Source of the DNA: Bacteroidaceae bacterium
GTDB lineage: Bacteria > Bacteroidota > Bacteroidia > Bacteroidales > Bacteroidaceae
Length of the DNA stretch: 64,000 nucleotides
NCBI GenBank assembly: GCA_017940185.1
Contig: JAGAZE010000039.1
Coordinates: forward strand, 1 to 64,000
Reading direction: 5' to 3'
Within the stretch, counting starts at the first letter, position 1; each line of letters opens with the position of its first letter. A model generated the notes under the pieces. The model was not told the DNA's origin. It saw nothing but the letters and a program-made list of their open reading frames with translations, and searched no databases. The position numbers were made by a program, and so were the translations under genes. Positions 44,142 to 51,562 of the stretch are shown here, in pieces.

Positions 44142-44157
44142 TACCTTTGCAAAGGTA
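44142..44157. promoter_or_regulatory. Perfect 16-bp palindrome made of two opposed -7 elements
   Basis: TACCTTTGCAAAGGTA reads the same on both strands, so each strand has TACCTTTG. The minus-strand copy lies 27 bp before the mazG ATG and fits its -7 element. The plus-strand copy points to the nitrilase-family gene. Operator binding or a symmetric promoter are both possible. Confidence 0.65.
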
Positions 44158-44219
44158 CCATTATTTGTGAAAACAAAAATAAATAGCCACTTCTAATTAG
44201 CAAAATACCAAATACTGCT

Positions 44220-44227
44220 TATATTTG
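44220..44227 (+). promoter_or_regulatory. -7 promoter element for the nitrilase-family gene
   Basis: TATATTTG, 18 bp before the ATG at 44246. TTAG at 44197-44200 sits 19 bp upstream in the -33 position with one mismatch. The predicted transcript would have a leader of only about 12 nt. Confidence 0.6.
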
Positions 44228-44245
44228 CACACGTAGTTATCATTT

Positions 44246-45046
44246 ATGACTGTTCCCGACCTCCATATCGCCGTCCTGCAGATGGACATTGCATGGCAGT
44301 CGCCGCAGCACAACATGCAGTGCGTGGCGCAATGGCTCGCCCGTCACCACGATGCCGATGTGTGCCTCTTGCCTGAGATGTGGACCACGGGGTTTGTGGT
44401 CGATCCTGCCGGTCAGGCCGATGCCACGGGCGAGGCCTTGCGCTGCATGCAGGCATGGGCAGCGCAATACCGGATGGCGCTATGCGGCACGGTGGCGACG
44501 CAGTTGCCCGCCGAGAGCAACGAAGCGAAGCCTCCGAGATATGTCAACCGCATGTATTTCGTCACACCGCAGGGCGACGTGACTATCTACGACAAGCGCC
44601 ACCTCTTCAGCATGGGAGGCGAAAACCGACACTACACCGCCGGATCACAGCGTGTGGTGGCCACCTGTTGCGGCATGCGCTTTCTGCTGCTCACCTGCTA
44701 CGACCTGCGCTTCCCGGTGTGGATACGCAACCGCGGCGACTACGATGCCCTGCTCATTGCTGCCAACTGGCCTCAGGCGCGCCGGCGCGTGTGGGATGTG
44801 CTGCTACAGGCCCGCGCACTTGAAAACCAATGCTATGTGGTGGCAGCCAACCGCGTGGGCGACGACCCCACAGCACACTACAACGGAGGAAGCTGCATCA
44901 TCGACCCCAAGGGAAAAATGCTCGCAGCTGCCGACGACGACATGCAACAATGCATCGCAGCAACGCTGAGCAGAGAACGCCAAAGCGCATTCACCGACAA
45001 GTTCAACACGCTGGCAGATGCCGATAGCTTCAATATTATTAGCTGA
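44246..45046 (+). CDS. Carbon-nitrogen hydrolase, omega-amidase/Nit2-like
   Basis: A 266-residue nitrilase-superfamily amidase. The catalytic triad is visible: Glu44 (LLPEMWTTGF), Lys117 (IYDKRHLFSMGGE) and Cys151 (LLTCYDLRFPVW). The FSMGGE and CYDLRFP context fits the YafV/omega-amidase group, which deaminates 2-oxoglutaramate, the waste product of glutamine transaminases. Substrate is inferred from family. It heads a plus-strand group of four genes. Confidence 0.92.
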   Translation: MTVPDLHIAVLQMDIAWQSPQHNMQCVAQWLARHHDADVCLLPEMWTTGFVVDPAGQADATGEALRCMQAWAAQYRMALCGTVATQLPAESNEAKPPRYVNRMYFVTPQGDVTIYDKRHLFSMGGENRHYTAGSQRVVATCCGMRFLLLTCYDLRFPVWIRNRGDYDALLIAANWPQARRRVWDVLLQARALENQCYVVAANRVGDDPTAHYNGGSCIIDPKGKMLAAADDDMQQCIAATLSRERQSAFTDKFNTLADADSFNIIS

Positions 45047-45087
45047 CAACAATCAAAACAATCTTCATCATACAACCATCCTCTAAT

Positions 45088-45882
45088 ATGGCAAAGACAA
45101 AACGCACCCTCACGCTGAAGACCTTGACCAAAGGCAATGTATGGGAACTGGCCGAGAACGACGTCATACGTCTGTGGCAGGCAGGACTGAAGGACCCGGA
45201 GTTTCGCGAAAACGAAGCCCACTATCGCAACATCATCACCACAGCCTTCGAACTCGACAAAGTGATGACCGGAGTGCCCGGAGTGGTCAAGAAGTTTAAG
45301 GACAGAGGCTTCAAGATAGGGCAGTCGTGGATAGACGAGACGCGCAAGTATAAGCTGGGTGTGAAGAAGCGCCCCATTGTGCGTGTGTCCGACCTCACCT
45401 ACCAGAACATACGCCACATCACCGCAGCCAAACTGCTCGAGGTGATCGACCGCAACTTCGGCGGCGGATGGGAGAGCCTGTCGCAAAGCATCAAAGACAT
45501 CATACTCACCAACTTCTTCATCAGTACCACCACACTGCCCAAGGAGCGCCTCAAGAAGGCGGGAGGTATGTACGAGAAGATGGTGAAAGACCACTATGCC
45601 GTGCTCGAGATAGAAAAGGGCGCATGGGTGGAAGCCATCTTTGCCAAAGCCAAACCTGTGATAGAGAAGGGCGAAATGCCTGAAGAGCCCGAACCCAAAC
45701 CCATGGACGACACGGAAGAGGAACTCGTGCCCGAAAACGACTATACCGACACCGAGGAAGACGACGAGTACGACGACGAGCGCCTCACCGAAGAGAGCTA
45801 CCGCACCACCATCGAGACTTCGGAAGAAGACCTCTCGCTGGCCGACCAGGTGGCCGACGAATACGATGTCGACGACGAATAA
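45088..45882 (+). CDS. Conserved-looking protein with acidic tail, function unknown
   Basis: A 264-residue soluble protein. Residues 1-195 are mixed and basic (NVWELAENDVIRLWQAGLKDPEF, YRNIITTAFELDKVMTGVPGVVKKF). The last 70 are strongly acidic (EEDDEYDDE and similar), probably disordered. No family is recognised. It lies 41 bp after the amidase gene and 53 bp before the aldolase gene. No signal or membrane segment is seen. Confidence 0.82.
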   Translation: MAKTKRTLTLKTLTKGNVWELAENDVIRLWQAGLKDPEFRENEAHYRNIITTAFELDKVMTGVPGVVKKFKDRGFKIGQSWIDETRKYKLGVKKRPIVRVSDLTYQNIRHITAAKLLEVIDRNFGGGWESLSQSIKDIILTNFFISTTTLPKERLKKAGGMYEKMVKDHYAVLEIEKGAWVEAIFAKAKPVIEKGEMPEEPEPKPMDDTEEELVPENDYTDTEEDDEYDDERLTEESYRTTIETSEEDLSLADQVADEYDVDDE

Positions 45883-45935
45883 AGCGTCTTTGCATATCGC
45901 TCCTCACCACAACAGCCACCATCAGCGTCACCCTC

Positions 45936-46967
45936 ATGATTTCCTTCACCTGCGACTACAACGAGGGCGCTCATCCGCTCATACTCCAGCGCCTGACCGG
46001 CACCAACATGCAGCAAGAGCCCGGCTATGGCGACGACAGTTTCTGCCTGTCGGCGCGTCGGCGCATTCGGCAGGCCACGCAATGCCCCGACGCCGATGTG
46101 CACTTCCTCGTGGGCGGCACGCAGACCAATGCCACCATCCTCGATGCCATCGTGCCACACTATGCCGCGGTGATAAGCGTGGAGAGCGGGCACATCGCAG
46201 TGCACGAGTCGGGAGCCATAGAGCACAGCGGGCATAAGGTCGTCACCCTGCCCGCAGAAGAGGGAAAACTCATGCCTCAGGTGCTACGCAACTACCTGCA
46301 ACAGTTTTTTGCCGACCCCACATGGCCCCACATGGCCCACCCCAAGGCGGTATACATCTCCTTCCCCACCGAATACGGCACCATCTACAGCAAGGCCGAA
46401 CTCACAGCACTCTATGCCATCTGCCGGGAATACCATCTCAAGCTCTTCGTCGACGGCGCACGTCTGGGCTATGGCCTGGCGAGCCCCGATGCCGATGTGA
46501 GCCTGCCCGAGTTGGCACAGCTGTGCGATGTGTTCTATATCGGCGGCACAAAGATTGGTGCCCTCTGTGGCGAGGCAGTGGTGTTTCCCAAAGGCGACGC
46601 GCCCGACAACCTCTTCACCATCATGAAGCAGCACGGCGCCGTGATGGCCAAAGGGCGCCTGCTGGGACTGCAGTTCGACACCCTCTTCACCGACGACCTC
46701 TACCTGCGCATCAGCGCGCATGCCATAGCTATGGCGCAACAGCTGCAAAGCCTCTTTTGGCAGCACGACATACCATTCTATATCACTTCGCCCACCAATC
46801 AGCAGTTTCCCATTCTCACCGCAGCACAGGTGCAGCAGCTGCAAGGGCAAGTAGAGTTTGAAGTATGGCAGCCGCTGCCCGACGGCCGCTTTGTCACACG
46901 CTTTGCCACCTCATGGGCAACACCGCAGGCACACATCGACCAGCTGCGTGAGTGCCTCGAGGCATGA
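45936..46967 (+). CDS. PLP-dependent beta-eliminating lyase, threonine aldolase-like
   Basis: A 343-residue fold-type I PLP enzyme. Key residues: Asp173 in LFVDGARLGYG, the PLP lysine Lys206 in IGGTKIGAL, and the N-terminal FTCDYNEGAHPLIL and GYGDDSF of the low-specificity threonine aldolase group. The reaction would be cleavage of L-threonine or allo-threonine to glycine and acetaldehyde; other hydroxy-amino acids are possible. ATG 45936 matches the family start. Confidence 0.9.
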   Translation: MISFTCDYNEGAHPLILQRLTGTNMQQEPGYGDDSFCLSARRRIRQATQCPDADVHFLVGGTQTNATILDAIVPHYAAVISVESGHIAVHESGAIEHSGHKVVTLPAEEGKLMPQVLRNYLQQFFADPTWPHMAHPKAVYISFPTEYGTIYSKAELTALYAICREYHLKLFVDGARLGYGLASPDADVSLPELAQLCDVFYIGGTKIGALCGEAVVFPKGDAPDNLFTIMKQHGAVMAKGRLLGLQFDTLFTDDLYLRISAHAIAMAQQLQSLFWQHDIPFYITSPTNQQFPILTAAQVQQLQGQVEFEVWQPLPDGRFVTRFATSWATPQAHIDQLRECLEA

Positions 46968-47030
46968 TACCGCGGCTGGAAGTGATACCTGTGTATGCGT
47001 ATACATTAACCCACCAACTATCCCATATCT

Positions 47031-47204
47031 ATGAAAGAAAAAGTATTGACCGCCATGCGTGAGGCTGGCAAGCCTGTATCGGCAGGCGATGTGACAAAGG
47101 CTCTCGGTGCCGACCGTAAGGAAGTAGACAAGGCCTTCGCCGAACTGAAGAAGGAAGGCGCCATCGTGTCGCCCGTGCGCTGCAAGTGGGAACCGGCGAA
47201 ATAA
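47031..47204 (+). CDS. Small winged-helix protein
   Basis: A 57-residue protein. It reads MKEKVLTAMREAGKPVSAG then VTKALGADRKEVDKAFAELKKEGAIVSPVRCKWE. This is helix-turn-helix then a beta wing, a minimal winged helix like those at the end of larger transcription factors. It may be a small regulator. It sits 63 bp after the aldolase gene; no promoter was recognised. Confidence 0.75.
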   Translation: MKEKVLTAMREAGKPVSAGDVTKALGADRKEVDKAFAELKKEGAIVSPVRCKWEPAK

Positions 47205-47380
47205 GCTGACAACACCCAGCGCACACGCTGCTATGCAGAGAGAAGGGCTACATCAGCTTGTGGCTTACCGACATCGCCCTTGCATAAAGAGGAAAACAGC
47301 AATAGCCCCTAAGCCTTCGTTACTGATAACGCCGGCAAAAGTGCCGGACGGGTGAACAAGGCAAGAAGGCGAATAGAAAA

Positions 47381-47413
47381 AAGCGGACTGCTCATCAGTG
47401 GAGCGGTCCGCTT
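47381..47413. terminator. Terminator hairpin, left copy of a duplicated pair
   Basis: AAGCGGACTGCTC (47381-47393) pairs with GAGCGGTCCGCTT (47401-47413) with one mismatch. On the minus strand it is followed by TTTTTT, so it can end leftward transcripts; rightward it follows the winged-helix gene. It matches the right copy at 47875 in 35 of 40 bases. Confidence 0.7.
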
Positions 47414-47470
47414 TGTGGTTTGGTTGTTCTGTAAATGACCGTTTCGGTGAATGGGTTGAGTGAGTATTTT

Positions 47471-47800
47471 GCAAGTATTGTCCAATCGCATTGCAAGTAT
47501 TGCCCAATCGCATTGCAAGTGTTGCCCGATTGCATCGCAAGTATTGCCCGATTGCATTGCAACTATTGCCCGATTGCATTGCAAGTATTGCCCGATTGCA
47601 TTGCAAGTATTGCCCGATTGCATCGCAAGTATTGCCCAATCGCATTGCAAGTATTGCCCGATTGCATTGCAAGTATTGCCCGATAGCATCGCAAGTGTTG
47701 CCCGATAGCATCGCAAGTATTGCCCGATTGCATCGCAAGTATTGCCCGATTGCATTGCAAGTGTTGCCCGATTGCACTCCAAGTAGGGCTCAATAGCATC
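47471..47800. repeat. Tandem array of a 22-bp unit, 14 copies plus one degenerate
   Basis: Unit GCAAGTATTGCCCGATTGCA plus TT is repeated head to tail without spacers from 47471 to 47778, with a decayed 15th unit to 47800. Differences cluster at a few positions: A/G at 7, GATT versus AATC or GATA at 16-19, and T/C at 22. Because 22 is not a multiple of 3, successive units fall in successive frames. No gene product is supported. Confidence 0.95.
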
Positions 47801-47874
47801 GCGATTGGGCAACACGAGAATTTTCAGTCCTGCACCATAAGACGAAAAATGGAATAAATGTCTGAAAAAAGAGG

Positions 47875-47907
47875 AAGCGGACTGCCCGTCGGTGGAGCAG
47901 TCCGCTT
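47875..47907. terminator. Terminator hairpin, right copy; ends the 47952 gene
   Basis: AAGCGGACTGC (47875-47885) pairs perfectly with GCAGTCCGCTT (47897-47907). On the minus strand a T-rich run follows, so it fits as the terminator of the T9SS cargo gene that ends at 47952. Confidence 0.75.
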
Positions 47908-47951
47908 TGTCGTTATGCTATCGGTGAGCCGTATGCTCGCCGTGAGTGGCA

Positions 47952-49976
47952 TTACTTGTTGATAAACTTCTTGCCATTCTTTATCACTACACCCTTGTAG
48001 CTGGCGTCTACGCGCTGGCCGGCGAGGTTGTAGATAGCGGCGTTGGCATTGTCTTGCTCACAGTTGAGGTCGTTGATGCCAGTGGTGTTGCCGGTGATGG
48101 TGATAGGAGCAATCTGCACGGTAGTGTCGAAGATGTAGGCAATGCCGACAACGGTGTAGGTGTTGTCACCCACGAAGGTGGTGAAGTCGTTGAACTCGGC
48201 AATCTTGAAAGTGTTGTAGGGCACTACGGAACCAGAAGTGTCACCCACTTTGACGGTGCCATTGTCGTCGAAGAACCGTACGTTGTTGAGCTGTACGAGG
48301 TCGCAGAGGTTGCCTCCGACAAAGTCGGGAGTCACTACCTTCGGCTGTGCTTCGCTGCCATCGGTGATGGTGAGGTTGTCGGCGTTGGTCTGGTCGCACT
48401 TCACGAGCTCGGGCAGGCCGCGGTAGGGAGCCCACTTCAGAATCACCTTGCCGTTGAGCATCTGATTCTGTTGCAGGTTGAGGCCAGTGTCGAAGAAGTC
48501 GACAGCACCCGATGCATCGCGCACGTAAACGTTCTTACCGTTGACGTATACCACCTGAGCGTTGTTGAGTGTCACCTCTACCAATTCGTTGTTGTTGAGT
48601 GACTTCACTGCGTTTAGGTTGGCAGCAGTCTTCACTTCGGCACCGCCACCGCCTTCATTGAGATAGTTGGTGGTGTTGTAGATTTCGTAGATGTTGTTGA
48701 AGGGGATGAGTATTCCTTCGATGGTGTAGTTGGCATTGGCATCGATGGTGCCGCTGGCCAGCTTCCACTTGTCGTATATCTGTATGCTGTCGGTGCCTAT
48801 GTAGGCATAGGTGTCGGTGCGTGTGCCCACGGTCTTGGTGGCCAGCTTCACGTTTTCAATCTTGATGAGGTTGCACACCTGTGCTTCGCTCTTGGCGTTG
48901 GCTATGGTGACGGTCTGCGGTATGGCAGTTCCATCTGTTGCGGTGTAGTCGTTGGCGTTGGTGTTGTTGGTCTTGGCCAGTTCGGGAATCTTGCCATAGA
49001 CGGCCTTCTTACCCGTGATGCTTCCGTTGAGTTTCTGGCCGGCGGTGAAGGTCAGGCCAGTGTTGTAGAAGTCGATAGCTCCGCTGGCATCCTTCACGTA
49101 GGCATCGGCACCGTTGACGTAGAGCACCTGTGCGTTGGTGAGTTTCAGCTTGGCTTCGGTGCCAGTAGCAAGTGCTTTGAAGGCTGCGATGTCGGCCACT
49201 TCCGAAATAGTTACTTCCTGCTTGGTGAAGGTCTTCTCTGCAGTGAGCTCAGCACCTTCTTCGTATGCTTTCACTGTAGTGGTCTCGGTGAGGGTGAAGG
49301 GTATAGTGTAGCGTGTGGTCGAGCTCTTAGGGTCGGAGCCATCGAGTGTGTAGTACACGTCGTTGTCGGCATTCGACGGGGTGATGGTCACTGTGGTGGA
49401 TGTGGTGAACGGAGTCTGTCCGCTGATGGTGAGCTGCGGTGTAGCGCTGCCGGCCCATTCTACGATGATGGTATCAATGTAGAGAGCACCTTGGTTTGAG
49501 CGAAGACCGAAGAAGGGATAGTTGCCATCCACGTTGAGGGTCTGTTTCAGTCCGTCAGCTTTGGCAATGGAACCAATCTTTGTGCCTTGGTTGCTATTGC
49601 TACCTGTAGCATAGAGATCAGCAGCATTGGTGTAGGCATTGGTGTTGCCATAAATGTCAACTACGCGTGCATCCGTTGTCGTACTGTTGAAGACGAGGGT
49701 GATGCTCTTCACGGTGCCGCCGCTCTTGGTGGTAACGATACCTGTGTTGGAGTTGGTAGTGCGAATTTGGAAGTACTTACCATCCGATCCCGTTGCGCAA
49801 TTAAGATAGTACTCAGCATCAGAAGTAGCCTTCTTGCCAGTGTACTCCTTGTACTGTGTACCTTTGTCAAGGCCGAGGCCTTCTGCGGTGAGTACGTCTT
49901 TGACCGTCTGACCAAAGGCGGTGGAACATACAAGAGCCATGAGACTCATGACAGAAAAACGTAGAATTCTTTTCAT
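47952..49976 (-). CDS. Large secreted protein with chitobiase-type domain, probable T9SS cargo
   Basis: A 674-residue protein with a signal peptide (MKRILRFSVMSLMALVCSTAFGQ). After a beta-rich region (about 25-180) comes a chitobiase/hexosaminidase C-terminal-like repeat (VYYTLDGSDPKSSTTRYTIPF, about 200-250). Two similar ~170-residue units follow, each with NAQVxYVNGxxxYVxDASGAxDFxxTGL. The last 30 residues (IYNLAGQRV...NGKKFINK) look like a type IX sorting domain. No catalytic site is visible; binding or adhesion is likely. ATG 49974-49976 is chosen because it starts the signal; the frame is open to 50129. Confidence 0.85.
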   Translation of the reverse strand: MKRILRFSVMSLMALVCSTAFGQTVKDVLTAEGLGLDKGTQYKEYTGKKATSDAEYYLNCATGSDGKYFQIRTTNSNTGIVTTKSGGTVKSITLVFNSTTTDARVVDIYGNTNAYTNAADLYATGSNSNQGTKIGSIAKADGLKQTLNVDGNYPFFGLRSNQGALYIDTIIVEWAGSATPQLTISGQTPFTTSTTVTITPSNADNDVYYTLDGSDPKSSTTRYTIPFTLTETTTVKAYEEGAELTAEKTFTKQEVTISEVADIAAFKALATGTEAKLKLTNAQVLYVNGADAYVKDASGAIDFYNTGLTFTAGQKLNGSITGKKAVYGKIPELAKTNNTNANDYTATDGTAIPQTVTIANAKSEAQVCNLIKIENVKLATKTVGTRTDTYAYIGTDSIQIYDKWKLASGTIDANANYTIEGILIPFNNIYEIYNTTNYLNEGGGGAEVKTAANLNAVKSLNNNELVEVTLNNAQVVYVNGKNVYVRDASGAVDFFDTGLNLQQNQMLNGKVILKWAPYRGLPELVKCDQTNADNLTITDGSEAQPKVVTPDFVGGNLCDLVQLNNVRFFDDNGTVKVGDTSGSVVPYNTFKIAEFNDFTTFVGDNTYTVVGIAYIFDTTVQIAPITITGNTTGINDLNCEQDNANAAIYNLAGQRVDASYKGVVIKNGKKFINK

Positions 49977-50067
49977 GTTTGAATGATTTGTTATGAATGA
50001 TGAGGAAGAAAATTTCGCTAGTTTTGCTGCTGTGGAAGGGCACAAAGCCCGTCGCTGTTTCGCGCTG

Positions 50068-50075
50068 CAAATGTA
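50068..50075 (-). promoter_or_regulatory. -7 promoter element for the T9SS cargo gene
   Basis: TACATTTG on the minus strand, with TTTC 19 bp upstream in the -33 position. It lies 91 bp before the ATG at 49976 and supports that start. Confidence 0.55.
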
Positions 50076-50213
50076 GTGACTCTCCGTTGTTCGGGAAAAT
50101 ATTTCCAACGATTTAATCAATGCTTGCAATGGGTTTATACTCAGTACTTTATGTATTTCTATTTCATCGCTTATCTGTCAGCGGTAGGCGTATAAGGACT
50201 TCATTTAACAGTT

Positions 50214-50792
50214 TTATCCCCCTAGCAGGTAGATAATTGTATGTGTGAGGTGTGCTGTGAGGGCAATGGGTAAGGCGTAGGGCACGAGTGCTTTCATGCC
50301 AGTGAGCCATAGTGAATAGGCCTCGCGCCACGTGTTGATGGTGTGAATGTGGCGTGCCACCAGCGTGGTGAGCAGAATGAGTAGCAGCAGTGCCAGTGTG
50401 GGTGCTATGGCGATGCTGTGTGGTGATGCCCACCGGCCGTCGATGCCGCGCAACGGAGCATCGGATTGCAGCATGAGCAGCCACACGAGGCCAAGGCACA
50501 GCACCACCTCAATGGCTATATATATATATATGGTGTAGTGTGTAGTGCGTGGTGTGGTCTTCTTCTGTCGGATGATGTATCTGATGTTGCCTATGCTGAT
50601 AGCTGCCAGCAGTGCGTAGAGCAACCATGGTGCTGTGTAGCCTACGCTGTGTGTGGCCAAATGTCGCATACTCTCGGGCGAGAGCAGAGAATGCCCTGCC
50701 CATTGTGGCATCATCACGCTGGCTATCCATGTGACGAAAGCCAGCACTGGATAGCTGAGCAGTAGTAGGCGTGTGAGAGAAGCAGGGTGCAT
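50214..50792 (-). CDS. Membrane protein with about five spans, unknown function
   Basis: A 192-residue protein with spans at about 7-25, 47-70, 87-107, 125-150 and 168-188. ATG 50790-50792 (MHPASLTRLLLLSYPVLAF) is chosen because the longer frame to 50888 runs into the response-regulator gene. It starts 44 bp after that gene on the same strand, so it may be the last gene of the signalling operon and possibly its effector. An ATATAT run inside encodes IYIYIA. Confidence 0.7.
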   Translation of the reverse strand: MHPASLTRLLLLSYPVLAFVTWIASVMMPQWAGHSLLSPESMRHLATHSVGYTAPWLLYALLAAISIGNIRYIIRQKKTTPRTTHYTIYIYIAIEVVLCLGLVWLLMLQSDAPLRGIDGRWASPHSIAIAPTLALLLLILLTTLVARHIHTINTWREAYSLWLTGMKALVPYALPIALTAHLTHTIIYLLGG

Positions 50793-50836
50793 GTCGTTAC
50801 TGATGAGGTTGTGGTGGCCTGCGTTGTGAGAGTGGG

Positions 50837-51562
50837 TTATGCCGGGTCGGGTTGCAGGTCGTCTATGTCGAGAATGCGCAGTTCGCAAGCGCGTACGGCG
50901 AGGCGTGTAGCGTTGATGTTCATGCCGTTGTTGCCGTCGGGAAACAGTTTCTGTATCAGATCGTTCTGGCGCTTCTCAATGCTCTTCACTCCAAAGGGCA
51001 TACCTTTCAGGCCGGCTATCTGCTCTTTGGTGTATCCCAGTGCGAGGTGGCGCAGGAAGCGTTCGTCGTATTCGTCGATTTCGTAGTCTATCACTGCCTC
51101 CTGTCGCATCATCATGCTGCCCACGTGGTGCTTGAAGTGGTCGACAATGCGCTCCAGTATGGGCTGGTTGAACACCAGTTGCTTGCCGTCCATCACGCTC
51201 TGCACGTCGTTGCGTGTGAGCATCTCGCCCGTCTTGAGTATGATGCCGTCGCATCCGGCATCGAGCACGTCCACCCACAGCTTCTCGTTGAGTGTCTCGC
51301 CGGTGAAGATGAGTATCTTTACTTTGGGATGTTGCTCCTTGGTGTGCCGGCATATTTCCACTCCGATGGTGGTGGAGCCGCTCAGTCCCAAGTCGAGCAG
51401 CACCAGGTCGGGCATTTGCTTCTTCAGCAGTCGCCAATAGTCTTGCTCATTGTCGGCAGTGCCGATGATTTCGGCTTCGGGGATGTCGTGGCTCACAATG
51501 CCCACCGTGCCTTTCAGCTCCAGAGGCACGTCTTCTACGATAATAACTTTGAATGGGTTCAT
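50837..51562 (-). CDS. Response regulator with receiver and LuxR-like helix-turn-helix
   Basis: A 241-residue protein. The receiver domain (residues 5-125) has the acidic pair Glu10/Asp11, phospho-acceptor Asp57 (LVLLDLGL), Thr88 (LIFTGE) and Lys110 (IILKTGE). The C-terminal part (about 165-225: RHLALGYTKEQIAGLKGMPFGVKSIEKRQNDLIQKLF) fits a LuxR/GerE-type DNA-binding domain. Its ATG overlaps the stop of the kinase gene (ATGA at 51559-51562), the strongest sign that they are partners. Confidence 0.92.
   Translation of the reverse strand: MNPFKVIIVEDVPLELKGTVGIVSHDIPEAEIIGTADNEQDYWRLLKKQMPDLVLLDLGLSGSTTIGVEICRHTKEQHPKVKILIFTGETLNEKLWVDVLDAGCDGIILKTGEMLTRNDVQSVMDGKQLVFNQPILERIVDHFKHHVGSMMMRQEAVIDYEIDEYDERFLRHLALGYTKEQIAGLKGMPFGVKSIEKRQNDLIQKLFPDGNNGMNINATRLAVRACELRILDIDDLQPDPA

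Larger units (their letters stand above)
47205..47951. other. 747-bp gap holding a repeat array and paired hairpins
   Basis: No protein-coding gene is supported here. The stretch has a small hairpin (CCGGCA/TGCCGG, 47332-47347), the first terminator-like hairpin, the 22-bp array and the second hairpin, described separately. Open frames across the array are a consequence of the repeat. Confidence 0.7.

Noticed and set aside
47471..47800. CRISPR array
   Set aside because: Units are contiguous with no spacers and no cas genes are near.
47265..47815. Frames of 168-170 residues across the 22-bp array
   Set aside because: Similar frames exist on both strands and in several phases, which follows from the repeat; no start context, domain or signal supports a protein.
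50519..50534. Run of AT dinucleotides as a promoter or phase-variable tract
   Set aside because: It encodes IYIYIA inside a membrane span; a similar run at 13768-13780 encodes IYIY in exbD. Codon use explains both.
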